From [Ruminococcus] torques ATCC 27756 (GTDB lineage Bacteria; Bacillota; Clostridia; Lachnospirales; Lachnospiraceae): a stretch of DNA of 64,000 bases. Positions 42,263 through 51,412 of this stretch are shown piece after piece. Position numbers and translations under genes: made by a program. The DNA lies in the NCBI RefSeq assembly GCF_000153925.1, contig NZ_DS264349.1, positions 99,564-163,563 of the forward strand. The letters are read 5' to 3'. Under the pieces are notes generated by a model, which saw only the letters and a list, made by a program, of their open reading frames with translations, had not been told where the DNA came from and did not search any database. The stretch's first letter is position 1. Each line of letters opens with the position of its first letter.

Positions 42263-42278
42263 CAACTTTCAGCTTGTA

Positions 42279-42312
42279 GCAGACAGTTTTTTGATAGGAC
42301 TGTCTGCTTTTC
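42279..42312 (+). terminator. Terminator after the GNAT gene
   Basis: GCAGACAGT (42279-42287) pairs with ACTGTCTGC (42299-42307) around TTTTTGATAGG, followed by TTTTCC. Confidence 0.8.
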
Positions 42313-42432
42313 CTCTTCAATCATAATTGATAGTAGTGGTATAAAATGGTTCATATCCATTGTGAAAAGACCATTTAGAACGGTGTAGATTGATTGTAAG
42401 CGTAGTAGGAGTTAAAACTTCATCTTGGAAGC

Positions 42433-42618
42433 ATGAAGCTTGGGAACAGCGTGGATATTCGCTTGGAAGCAACGGAACTTCCGAAGATTGAGCCTTATGC
42501 GGTGGTGGAACTGGAAGAACCAGTATATGCTCCTTATGTGCAGAGAGGAAACTTTCCTGTATTAGTGGAGAAGATTACCTGTAAGGGTATCCGCCCTGTT
42601 GCAAACAAAAATATGTAG
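42433..42618 (+). CDS. Small ICE-type protein, possibly a fragment
   Basis: 61 residues (KLGNSVDIRLEATELPKIEP, YAVVELEEPVYAPYVQRG). I recognise the type from regions just before Rep_trans genes in Lachnospiraceae ICEs; it may be the C-terminal part of a DUF961-like protein. There is no good ribosome binding site before ATG 42433, so it is probably a remnant. Confidence 0.45.
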   Translation: MKLGNSVDIRLEATELPKIEPYAVVELEEPVYAPYVQRGNFPVLVEKITCKGIRPVANKNM

Positions 42619-42673
42619 GCGGTCAAAGTTCCTGTCCTCATTCTGACGTACCAAACGGCAGGTTGAGGGCAGG

Positions 42674-42692
42674 GCAATGGCAACGCCATTGC
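42674..42692 (+). other. Hairpin just upstream of the rep ribosome binding site
   Basis: GCAATGG (42675-42681) and CCATTGC (42686-42692) form a perfect stem with a short CAAC loop. AAGGAGG follows at 42697-42703. It could influence translation of rep or be part of a replication/oriT signal. Confidence 0.45.
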
Positions 42693-42713
42693 AGATAAGG
42701 AGGTTTGATAAAT

Positions 42714-43787
42714 TTGGAAGAAAGAAGCGGAAGTTTTCTTCCAGAACTCCCCTACACTAACAGGGGAGTAATACGACAGAAAGAAAAATTAAGTGCCTTG
42801 ATAGACTGGTGTCAGATAACCGTTAAGGAAGTTCCGTTAGAAGCAGTTATAGAAGATGTACTGAGAATACCTTTGGAACTTATGACCGTAACGGGCTATG
42901 AAAAGGGGATTGCAGGACATGAGGTTGTGGCAATCTTCGATAATATCAAGGTGCTAAAGCCGACAGGAAACGCACAGTATCAGGGCTTTCAGATTTTGAT
43001 GAGTGGGAAAGGCTGTCGCAACTATGAGAATTTTTTACAACTCAATGAGGAAACATGGTTTGATTTCTTAAACAGAGTTTGCCAGTATCATATCAATGTT
43101 CCTCGGATTGATTTGGCGATCGACGACAGAAAACCGTATTTGAGTATTCCCGATTTGATTGTACGGACAAAAGAGGGATTGCTTTCCACAAAACTAAGGG
43201 AGATAGATTTTCACGACTCGGGAGAACTGAAAGAAGAAGTGTTTCAGAGTAAAGGTGGAAGTCTTTATCTCGGCAGTTCAGCCAGTAATTTGAGATTGGT
43301 ATTTTATGAAAAGGGATATGAACAGAATAAAAAATATGGAACAGAATTAGATGAAAATTGGAACAGATATGAATTGAGATTTCGGCAGGAAATGGCAGTA
43401 AGTGTAGTACAGGAATTATTGAAATATAGAGATGTGGCAGGACTGGCAATGGAAATATTGAACAGCAAAATACGATTTTTAGAAAAGCCGACAGATAGCA
43501 TGACAACACGAAAAAGACTTTATCCAACCTATCAAGCGTGGGCGGAACTGATGAAAGATATAGGCAAGGTGAAACTTACCATGCAACCACAGAAGAAAAG
43601 TTTACAAAAGGTGTGGGAGTGGTTGGAAAAATATGTTGCCCCGTCTTTGAAACTGTTTGCAGAGGTTGGGAAGATAGAGCAGAGAGATTATATCGGTAAT
43701 CTTGTGAAAAATGGAGAAATGAATATCACACAGAAGCAGTTGTATGATGATTACATAAAAGCAAGAAAATTAGGCGAAAGGGGGTAA
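42714..43787 (+). CDS. Rep_trans family replication initiation protein
   Basis: 357 residues from TTG 42714, which lies 10 bp after AAGGAGG; the TTG at 42705 is too close to that site. The Rep_trans pattern is clear: LIDWCQITVKEV, GYEKGIAGHEVVAIFDNI (in part), VPRIDLAIDDRK and RYELRFRQEMA. This family (Tn916 Orf20-like) nicks and initiates rolling-circle replication or serves as a relaxase. Directly followed by xis and int. Confidence 0.88.
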   Translation: MEERSGSFLPELPYTNRGVIRQKEKLSALIDWCQITVKEVPLEAVIEDVLRIPLELMTVTGYEKGIAGHEVVAIFDNIKVLKPTGNAQYQGFQILMSGKGCRNYENFLQLNEETWFDFLNRVCQYHINVPRIDLAIDDRKPYLSIPDLIVRTKEGLLSTKLREIDFHDSGELKEEVFQSKGGSLYLGSSASNLRLVFYEKGYEQNKKYGTELDENWNRYELRFRQEMAVSVVQELLKYRDVAGLAMEILNSKIRFLEKPTDSMTTRKRLYPTYQAWAELMKDIGKVKLTMQPQKKSLQKVWEWLEKYVAPSLKLFAEVGKIEQRDYIGNLVKNGEMNITQKQLYDDYIKARKLGERG

Positions 43788-43791
43788 TCGT

Positions 43792-43971
43792 ATCGAGAAA
43801 GCATTACTAAATATAAATGAATTTTGTGAGTATATGGGGATTGGGAAAACAAAGGCAAGAGAACTGTTGAACAATCCGAAAAATAGATTTACAGTACGCA
43901 TTGGTAATCGGTTGTATGCAAATAAGAAATTACTTGATGAATGGCTGGAATATCAATGCAAAAGGGCTTGA
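43792..43971 (+). CDS. xis: Excisionase (Xis-like HTH), with a non-standard start
   Basis: About 58 residues: EKALLNINEFCEYMGIGKTKARELL, then RFTVRIGNRLYANKKLLDEWLEYQ, the short HTH form of Tn916-type excisionases. There is no ATG, GTG or TTG in the frame before this; the codon at the right distance after GGGGG (43780-43784) is ATC at 43792. Either AUC initiation is used or the start is damaged. It lies between rep and int as in other Tn916-like elements. Confidence 0.72.
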   Translation: MEKALLNINEFCEYMGIGKTKARELLNNPKNRFTVRIGNRLYANKKLLDEWLEYQCKRA

Positions 43972-44053
43972 AAAGAAAATGGGGTGTGGATATAATGAAA
44001 ATTGAAATATTTACTTTACCATATTTCTTTCAGTAGAAGAAAGGAAAGTTGGT

Positions 44054-45256
44054 ATGGGTAAAGATTTAAAAGGAAAAGAACTCGGTAAGGGAATTTCACA
44101 GAGAGCAGATGGACGCTATATTGCAAGATTTACAAGCAAAACAGGAAAACGTAAAACGCTTTATGATTTTAAACTGAATGAATTAAAACGGAAGTTGCGA
44201 GAAGCTGTTTATGAAGATGAACATGGTTTGAATGGCAACGGCGAAAGTATCACTTTAAACGCATGGTATGTAACGTGGACGGAGTTGTATAAGAAGAAAA
44301 CAGTTAAAATGACTACGATATATAAAAACCACAGTTACTATAACGCAAGAGTGAAGAACTCTATCGGAAAGATGTATTTGCAGGACATTAAAACATATCA
44401 TGTTCAAAAATTCATAAATGAATTGATAGATAGCGGTCTTGCACATGGAACGGTGTCGAACATCAGATTTATGCTGAGTGATATGTTTGATAAAGCAGTA
44501 TTGAGTGAATATATTAGAAAAAATCCCTGTATTGCTGTGGAAATGCCCCCAAAAGTGAAAAAAGAAAGACGTGTATTAACAAGAGAGGAACAGAAGAAAT
44601 TCTTTACATTTGCTTCTTCTTATATACATATCAATGTTCTAAAATTTGCTGTGACAACAGGTTGTCGGATTGGAGAAGTGCTTGGGCTGAAATGGGAAGA
44701 TTGTGACTTTGAAAAAAGAGAAATTACAATCAATAAGACAATCCATTATTCAAAGGCTTCCAGTCCCGTTGAGGGTTCAAAGTTTTTCTATACGACTGCA
44801 AAAACCATATCCAGTAATCGTGTCATTCCTATGACAGATGAGGTGTATGAGATTTTGCAAAATCAGAAGATAAAGCAGACAGAACAGAAGATGTGGAAAC
44901 GCTCGATATGGAAACAGCATAAAGAATTTCAAAATTTGGTATTTACCTGTTCGGACGGTTCGCCAGTTTATTATTACAACGTCAATAGTGCAATCAAAGA
45001 CTATGTGGCAAAAATCAACGTGATAGAGATTGAACTGGCAAAGGAAGAAAAGAGAGAGCCGAAGATATTTGAACTGTTTACCTGTCATACTCTGCGACAT
45101 ACATACGCTACAAGGTGTTATGAAAATGGAGTAGACCAACAGGTAGTGCAGAAACTCTTAGGTCACTCTACGTTGGCAATGACAACCGATTTATACACGC
45201 ACGTTTCAGAAGAAAAGAAAAAAGAAGAAGTAGCCGAACTGAAAATATTGGCTTAA
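44054..45256 (+). CDS. int: Tn916-type tyrosine integrase
   Basis: 400 residues. An arm-binding N-terminal region (GKGISQRADGRYIARFTSKTGKR in part) precedes the core-binding and catalytic domains. Catalytic residues are seen as TTGCRIGEVLGLKWED (Arg), TCHTLRHTYATR (His-x-x-Arg), LLGHSTLAMTTDLYTHV (His and nucleophile Tyr). Start ATG 44054 follows AAGAAAGGAAAGTTGGT. Looks functional. Confidence 0.93.
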   Translation: MGKDLKGKELGKGISQRADGRYIARFTSKTGKRKTLYDFKLNELKRKLREAVYEDEHGLNGNGESITLNAWYVTWTELYKKKTVKMTTIYKNHSYYNARVKNSIGKMYLQDIKTYHVQKFINELIDSGLAHGTVSNIRFMLSDMFDKAVLSEYIRKNPCIAVEMPPKVKKERRVLTREEQKKFFTFASSYIHINVLKFAVTTGCRIGEVLGLKWEDCDFEKREITINKTIHYSKASSPVEGSKFFYTTAKTISSNRVIPMTDEVYEILQNQKIKQTEQKMWKRSIWKQHKEFQNLVFTCSDGSPVYYYNVNSAIKDYVAKINVIEIELAKEEKREPKIFELFTCHTLRHTYATRCYENGVDQQVVQKLLGHSTLAMTTDLYTHVSEEKKKEEVAELKILA

Positions 45257-45363
45257 AATTGGAGTAAAAATGGAGTAAATTAGAAGATAGATAGCGAAAA
45301 ACAGCGTAAAATCAACATTTTCGAGTAGATATAAATATTGTGCAGAAGTAGGTCATGTGAATA

Positions 45364-45406
45364 GAATCACCGGAAGATGCTTTTTGGCACTTCCGGTGAT
45401 TTTTGA
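45364..45406 (+). terminator. Terminator, left copy of a repeated unit flanking the sialidase
   Basis: AATCACCGGAAG-type arm pairs with CTTCCGGTGATT around ATGCTTTTTGGCA, then TTTTG. A near copy lies after the sialidase (50157-50195), with the same TGCAGAAGTA about 15-20 bp before it. This may be the original leuS terminator displaced by the inserted element. Confidence 0.82.
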
Positions 45407-45522
45407 TATTGGGAGTTATGTCTTTTGAAGTGATATATATATCAACTTGATTATGCAAAATAACATCAAATGTTCCGTATTATACAAAAAGTAAAAATAA
45501 AAGCAACATTTTTGCACAAAAA

Positions 45523-45545
45523 AGAAAACGAAAACATGCTATAAT
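45523..45545 (+). promoter_or_regulatory. Candidate catabolite-response element and -10 of the sialidase promoter
   Basis: AGAAAACGAAAACA (45523-45536) resembles the CcpA cre consensus TGAAANCGNTTNCA, matching around the central CG. TATAAT follows at 45540. No good -35 at 17 bp is seen; TTGCAC at 45512 is 22 bp away. Confidence 0.4.
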
Positions 45546-45581
45546 TTGTAATATATTTCATTGAAAGAAGGAGAGATGAGC

Positions 45582-48500
45582 ATGAAAGAAAAAAAATAAT
45601 GGCGGTCCTTTTGGCACTCGCTATGGTGACCCAAGGCGCCATGCCTGTTTTTGCTCAAAATGAAGGTGCGGAAGGAATTGAGACAGCGGCAGATGCAGAA
45701 ACGGCAAAAATTTTGTGCAAGGAGTATTTGAGTGAAGAACAGCAGATTCAAGGCATTGATCAACGTTTTGAAATACCACAAGAAGACGTGTCTTTTGTAA
45801 ACGATTTGGGAAGTGGTACGATCACGCTGAGTTTTAAGACAGGCAGTACTAATTTGCAGGCGCTGGCCGCGATCAACGGAGACAAGCATGCGAATCATTA
45901 CATGTCTTTGTATATCAGCGGCGGAAATAAAATCGGCTTTGAATTCCGTAAAAACGCAACTGTAAATGATCACAGAAATTTTACGGTAGATAATGTGAAT
46001 CTTGCGGATAATCAGTGGCATACGATCACGCTTGCGGTAGAAAAGGACAGTTATTATAAAGTATATCTGGATCAAAAACTTGTACAGAAGTGGGAAGTTG
46101 ACGAGACTAATTTTGTTGATAAAATGGAGTGGGAACCGACTTCAGTGACATTTGGAGGCGCAAAACGGATTTCGGGAAACAGTTATCCTTTTACCGGAAG
46201 TATCAAGCAGGTAAAACTGTATAATGAAGCGGCTTCCGAAGATCAGATCCTGGCAGATCACGGTGCAGTTTCTGTAGGAACACCGATTTTTACTTATCAG
46301 AGAAAAACTTTTGACGGAACAGAAGGAAAGATGGTTCAGCTTCCGGAGCAAAAAGAGACAATTTCCGGATTGAAAAAAGGAACGTTTTCTTTTGCATATC
46401 GCTTGAACGAGGCGGCTGTAGGCAAAACGATTTACGGATTATTATCGCTGTCGAACAGCAATGCGGATAAAGAGTACGGAGCGCTTTATATTAAGCCGAA
46501 GGACAATCGGATCGGATATGAAGTGCAGGGAAAAGGGGATAAATATATTACGCTCAAAGACGGAAAATCTGTCAATAATGTCCAGTGGCATACGGTGACA
46601 TATGCCTTTGACGGCACACATGCAGAGTTTTACTTAGACGGAGCATCCATCGGAAAATTCGAGACAACGCATTTGCTGAAGGGAGATTGGACTCCGGATA
46701 TGGTTACGCTTGGCGGAATCAGCAGAACGAATAAGACGCCGGGCGCGAAATGGCCGTTCTACGGAACGATCGACAGCGTCAATGTGTTTGATGAAACGTT
46801 AAATGCGGAACAGGTTATGGAGCTTCATAGACGTACTTTGCCGCAGGATGAACCGGAATACGGAGAGAACGTCTATAAGACAGGCGAGTACGGTATTTAT
46901 GATATGGGCGATTATGATTCTTATAATTACCGTATTCCCGCAATGGTTACAACGAGCAAAGGAACTCTGATCGCAGCAGCCGATCAAAGAAATACACATT
47001 GGTCCGACTGGGGAAATATTGATACAGTTGTCAGAAGAAGTACAGATAACGGACTGACATGGGAAGAGCCGATCGATGTAATCGATCTGAAATCACAATC
47101 CTATTTTAACGGCACACAATCTGCGTATACGATTGACCCGGCATTGATCGCAGAGGGCGAAAACGGAAAGAATCCGGGGCGTGTCTGGATGCTTGTAGAT
47201 ATGATGCCGGAATCGACGAATGGAAGCCAGGGTACATATTCGATCAAAGAAACGGGAACAGGCTATGTGAAAGTAGATGGAAAAGATTATCTGGCGCTTT
47301 ATGATAAAGACAATAATCAATATACGCTTCGAGAGAACGGAGAAGTATTTGATAAGGAGAATCGCAAAACCGATTATGTGGTAAAACAGTTTGAAGGAAA
47401 TGATAAACAAGGATACCACGAAAAAGGCGATCTGTATCAATCCGGTAAATATGTGGGAAATATTTATCTGAGAAGCGCTTCTAAGAACAACGATTCCGCT
47501 CCGCTTCATCCTAAGCAGACATGCTATTTGTGGCTAAGTTATAGCGATGACGACGGTATGACGTGGAGCGAACCGGTAGACATTACGCCGCAGGTAAAAG
47601 AAGACTGGATGAGATTTTGCGGTGTCGGTCCTGGATTCGGAGTTCAGCTTCGGTATGATGAAAAGCATCCGGGAAGACTTATATTCCCGATTTATTATAC
47701 GATTGCCGGAAGCGGTATAGGATTCCAGTCTTCGGCTTGTGTTTACAGTGATGACGGCGGAAAAACATGGCATAGAGGAGAATCTCCGAATGACGGAAGA
47801 ATCAACAAAGACGGACAGGAGACTTCTTCGCAAAATCCGGTCGGCATCAGTGAACTGACAGAAAGTCAGATCATTGAACTAAGCAGCGGAAATTTGCTTC
47901 AGTTTATGAGAAATACACGCGGAAACGGAAAAGTTGTTGTTTCAAGAAGTACAGACGGAGGAGCGACATGGAGTGATCCGATCGATACAACGGCGCCGGA
48001 AGTATACTGTCAGTTATCTGTTTTATATTATGATAAAAACGGAACAGGCGGCAAAGACAGAGTGATCATGTCGAATCCGGGAGGGACAGGAAGAAATAAC
48101 GGAACATTGCGAATCGGAGAAGTGACAGAAACAAAGGATAGTTTTTCTGTAGACTGGGTAGAAGAAAAAATGTTCTGTCCTAATAATTACGCATATTCTT
48201 GTCTGACAAAAATGAAAGACGGAAATATGGGACTTCTCTATGAACATCAGAATACGATCAAATTTACTGCGTTTAATTTAGAGTATATTAAAGATGAAGT
48301 GAATTTATTGAGTCCGACGATTACAGCTGTTACATACAAAGTGGAAAAAACAGACGATCACGCTTATACGCTCCCGGGAGATAAATATGTGATCACAGTG
48401 AAAACAGATCAGAATGTCACTGTGCAAGGAACACCGAAATTCAGATTTATGTTAAATGGTAAAGGCCGTTATGCAAACTATGTATCCGGTGGGAATGACG

Positions 48501-50113
48501 ACAAGGAGTTAGTATTTGAATACACTGTACAAAAAGGCGATGAAGGAACTATTCAGTTTAAAGGACCAAAAATTATCTGCGATGAAACAGGCACAGTAAA
48601 AAATGCAAATGATTTGTGCGTAAGTTCGGGAGATATGGATGTTAAAATGGGATACATCGGAGTAGATCCTTCGGATGCGGCAAGAGATATTGCGACAGAT
48701 CAGATGAGCGCTGCGGCAGGTTCGGCTCAATCGGGTCAGGAGGCGTCGAATGTTCTGGACGGAAAAGCGGATACATTGTGGCATACAAAATGGAGCGCCG
48801 GTCACGGACGCGAAAAACATTGGATTCAGTTTGAACTGAAAGACTTTTATTTGATCGACGGAATCCGTTATCAGCCGCGGCCTTCGGGAGGAACAAACGG
48901 TATTATTACGGAATACAAAGTGGAAGTAAGTAATGACGGCGTTCACTTTGAACAGGCGGCAACAGGAACATGGGACGCGAACGCTGCATGGAAACTGGCT
49001 TCATTTGAGCCGGTATGTGCAAAATATGTGCGTTTGACATCTTTGGATGCAATCAGTGTGGAGGCGGATAATGATTATGCTTCGGCAGCGGAAATCCGCC
49101 TTACAGGAACAAAAACAGAGAAACCTCCGGTTGCCGAAGCGGATAAGAAGTCTCTGGGAGCTGCGATTGCGTATACGAAAGATGTAAAAACAAAGCCTGA
49201 ATACCAATATGTTGTGCCGATCGTAAAACAGAAATTAGACGAGGCGCTTGAAGCGGCTGAAACTGTTTTTGCAAATGAAGCCGCAACACAGGGAGAAGTT
49301 GACAAGGCAGAAGCTGATCTTAAAAAAATGCTTGAATATTTGTCTTTTACAGGAGATGCAAAATTGCTCAGAGAGCTGGTAGATATTGCAAAAGAAATCA
49401 ATACAGATATTTATACAGAGCAGAGTGCGAATGCGTTTAAAGAAGCGCTTGAAGAAGCGGAAGCTGTGCTTGCCAATGAAAATGCGCTGCAGGATGAACT
49501 TGACGCGGCTCATAAAAAATTACAAGAGGCAATGGATGGATTGAAAGTGATACCTGTGGATAAATCACAGCTTCGGAAACTTGTAGACGATTCGCGGAAA
49601 TATGTAGAAAAACTGAATGAGTATACAGCCCAAAGCGGTCAGATTTTTATGGGAGCATTTGAGGCGGCTGAAAATATTTTAGAAAAACAGGACGCGACAA
49701 AAGAGGAAGTGGATCAGGCGTGTGCAAATCTTCGCAATGCAGTCTTTGGATTGAGGTTGATACCGAGCAAAGAAAAACTGGAAGAATTGATCCAAAGTGC
49801 AGAACAGATCGATGTGAAGCTTTACACAGAAGAAAGCGCAGAAAACTTCATGTCGGCATTAGCGAAAGCAAAAGAGGTATTTGCAGACGAGGACGCAACG
49901 AAAGCGGAAGTAGAAGATGCAGAACAGGCACTTGCAAAAGCAATCGACGAATTGAAATTAAAAGAAGTCGGAAAAGAAGACAAAGAAAAGAATGCAGGCG
50001 CTGTTAAAACAGGCGATAGTTCAACTCCGATTTTATTTGCAGTGATTGCGGTATTAAGCGCGGGAACGATATTTTTTGTACGGAAAAAAGAAGAAAAGAA
50101 ATTTACATGCTGA
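45582..50113 (+). CDS. nanH: Cell-surface sialidase (GH33) with LamG, discoidin and FIVAR domains; start on an A8 tract
   Basis: From ATG 45599 the frame gives 1504 residues. The well-placed ATG at 45582 (AAGGAGAGATGAGC upstream) is out of frame by one A in the tract 45589-45596; with nine As the signal peptide would start MKEKKIMAVLL. Domains: two LamG-like (~45-220, 230-415), GH33 propeller (~435-910) with YRIP arginine motif and four Asp boxes (STDNGLTW, SDDDGMTW, SDDGGKTW, STDGGATW), a linker, an F5/8C discoidin domain (~1025-1170), and three to four FIVAR repeats (~1180-1465). The C-terminus KTGDSSTP plus membrane helix and RKKEEKK is a wall/membrane anchor. It cuts terminal sialic acid from mucin glycans. 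Confidence 0.88.
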
Positions 50114-50156
50114 AAAAAATAATTAGTGACATGCAGAAGTAAGTTCTATAAACAGA

Positions 50157-50195
50157 ATCACCGGATGTGCCTGTTGGCACTTCCGGTGATTTTGT
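50157..50195. terminator. Terminator, right copy of the repeated unit, shared by sialidase and AraC gene
   Basis: AATCACCGGA ... TGCC / GGCA ... TCCGGTGATT with TTTTG after it. It stops sialidase transcription and also lies directly after the convergent AraC-type gene. Confidence 0.82.
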
Positions 50196-51185
50196 TTATA
50201 GAGTGATTCTTCCGCATCCTAAAGTGTGTGTGCTTTTTTCGGAAAGCTTTCTGACGTCGCGGGGATATATCCCTTTAAACTTTTTGAAACAAGAGCTGAA
50301 TTTACTGTGGGATGAATAACCTACAGATTCGGAAATTTCTTTAATGCTAAGGGAAGTGTTAAGCAGCAGCGTTTCCGCCATGTTCACACGCCTTCTTTGA
50401 GAATATTCCGTAATACTAAGCTGATATTTTTGCTTGAATAATTTTTTTAATTTTGTTCCGCTCATTGAGGCGACTTTTTCAAGGGTCTGCTGAGAAACGT
50501 CGAGCGCGTAATGATCGTCTAAGTAATTTGCCACATCTTTTAATGCTTTGTCATCGTCTTTTGAAATACGAACATCTTTATTGTTGAAAAAAGCGTTTAT
50601 AGTCAAGCTAAGCCATTCTTTTGCCTTTGCCTCAAAAAACAGCTCTGCGGCAGGAGACTTCATTTTGCAGTTTAATATTTCTTTCGCTAACGGTGCAAAC
50701 GATTTGATGATTGCCGGATTGAAAGAGGTGAATATATCTGAATAAGAAATATTTTTTTCTTTTTTCAAAGAATATAGATACTCTTCGATCATTTCTTTTT
50801 TGAAACTGATTCCTACGCTTAAATATGGGAAATTACTGTGCAAAAGAAATTTATAATCTTTGTGCATATTTTCCACATCGACAATATGGAGAGAGCCTGC
50901 AGACAACGTCTGATAAGGACTAAAGCTTTCGCCGTTTCCGGTAATGATATAGGAAGAAGAAAACGACATAAATTGATCCATATTAAGAGCAGACGAGTAG
51001 ACAATATCCTTTTTTATAAAAAAGTCATGTATCTCGACGATAAAAGAATCCGTTTCATAAAACCAATAACAGCCTTCTGCTTCCTCTCTGCAAACGCAGA
51101 AAGTAGTTCCGATATTACAGTATTTTGATTTTTCTTTACAGGAATCAGTTCCTAAGTAGTTTTTAACAAATTCGTAGTAGTTCAT
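50196..51185 (-). CDS. AraC-family transcriptional regulator
   Basis: 329 residues from ATG 51185 (GCGGAGAAAATTATA upstream); the longer frame to 51275 starts before that site. The C-terminal ~100 residues hold two helix-turn-helix motifs (TLEKVASMSGTKLKKLFKQKYQ in part; SIKEISESVGYSSHSKFSSCFKKF in part). The N-terminal ~200 residues are a sensor-like domain with Cys-rich NIGTTFCVCREEAEGC. It is divergent from the transporter operon, and regulators of this type commonly control adjacent ABC/ECF siderophore- or metal-related genes. The effector is unknown. Confidence 0.9.
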   Translation of the reverse strand: MNYYEFVKNYLGTDSCKEKSKYCNIGTTFCVCREEAEGCYWFYETDSFIVEIHDFFIKKDIVYSSALNMDQFMSFSSSYIITGNGESFSPYQTLSAGSLHIVDVENMHKDYKFLLHSNFPYLSVGISFKKEMIEEYLYSLKKEKNISYSDIFTSFNPAIIKSFAPLAKEILNCKMKSPAAELFFEAKAKEWLSLTINAFFNNKDVRISKDDDKALKDVANYLDDHYALDVSQQTLEKVASMSGTKLKKLFKQKYQLSITEYSQRRRVNMAETLLLNTSLSIKEISESVGYSSHSKFSSCFKKFKGIYPRDVRKLSEKSTHTLGCGRITL

Positions 51186-51261
51186 TATAATTTTCTCCGC
51201 TTTCATGCAAAAACAAATATCCCGATTAGACGTTATCCCTTTTGGACTAAAAACTCTAAGT

Positions 51262-51293
51262 TTATTGTAACACAATAATTAAACTGATACAAT
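51262..51293 (+). promoter_or_regulatory. Promoter and palindromic operator of the ABC-ECF operon
   Basis: TTATTGT-AAC-ACAATAA (51262-51278) is a perfect inverted repeat. It overlaps the -35 of a candidate promoter, TTGTAA (51265-51270), 17-bp spacer, TACAAT (51288-51293). The AraC-type regulator encoded on the other side is the obvious candidate to bind here. Confidence 0.55.
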
Positions 51294-51412
51294 ACTGATT
51301 GTAGCAACCGGAAATTAGTTTTAAAAACAAAAAAAGACTAAATGGGATAAAATTATCAAATCTGAAATCCGAAAAGATTTTGTTGATTTGAGCGTGAAAG
51401 GAGAGGATTAGG

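Larger units (their letters stand above)
41610..45285. mobile_element. Small integrative element or ICE remnant (rep-xis-int)
   Basis: It contains a GNAT gene, a small conserved ICE-type frame, a Rep_trans initiator, an excisionase and a Tn916-type integrase, but no conjugation genes. TGGAGTAAA occurs three times at the left (41614, 41625, 41647) and twice just after int (45260, 45271), possibly integrase arm sites or ends. Exact borders could not be fixed. Confidence 0.65.
45257..45575. other. Region between int and sialidase
   Basis: No gene. It contains two TGGAGTAAA repeats, the terminator at 45364-45406, a CcpA-site-like AGAAAACGAAAACA at 45523-45536, and a TATAAT at 45540-45545 that probably serves the sialidase. 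Confidence 0.6.

Noticed and set aside
41480..45330. Defining attL/attR of the rep-xis-int element from short matches such as AAAATCAA or TGGAGTAAA
   Set aside because: The matches are short and AT-rich, and several positions fit equally well; borders are therefore given only approximately.
45599..50113. Calling the sialidase an intramolecular trans-sialidase like that of Ruminococcus gnavus
   Set aside because: The domain layout (LamG pair, discoidin, FIVAR) differs from what I know of that enzyme, and the linkage-determining residues cannot be assigned without alignment; only GH33 sialidase is supported.
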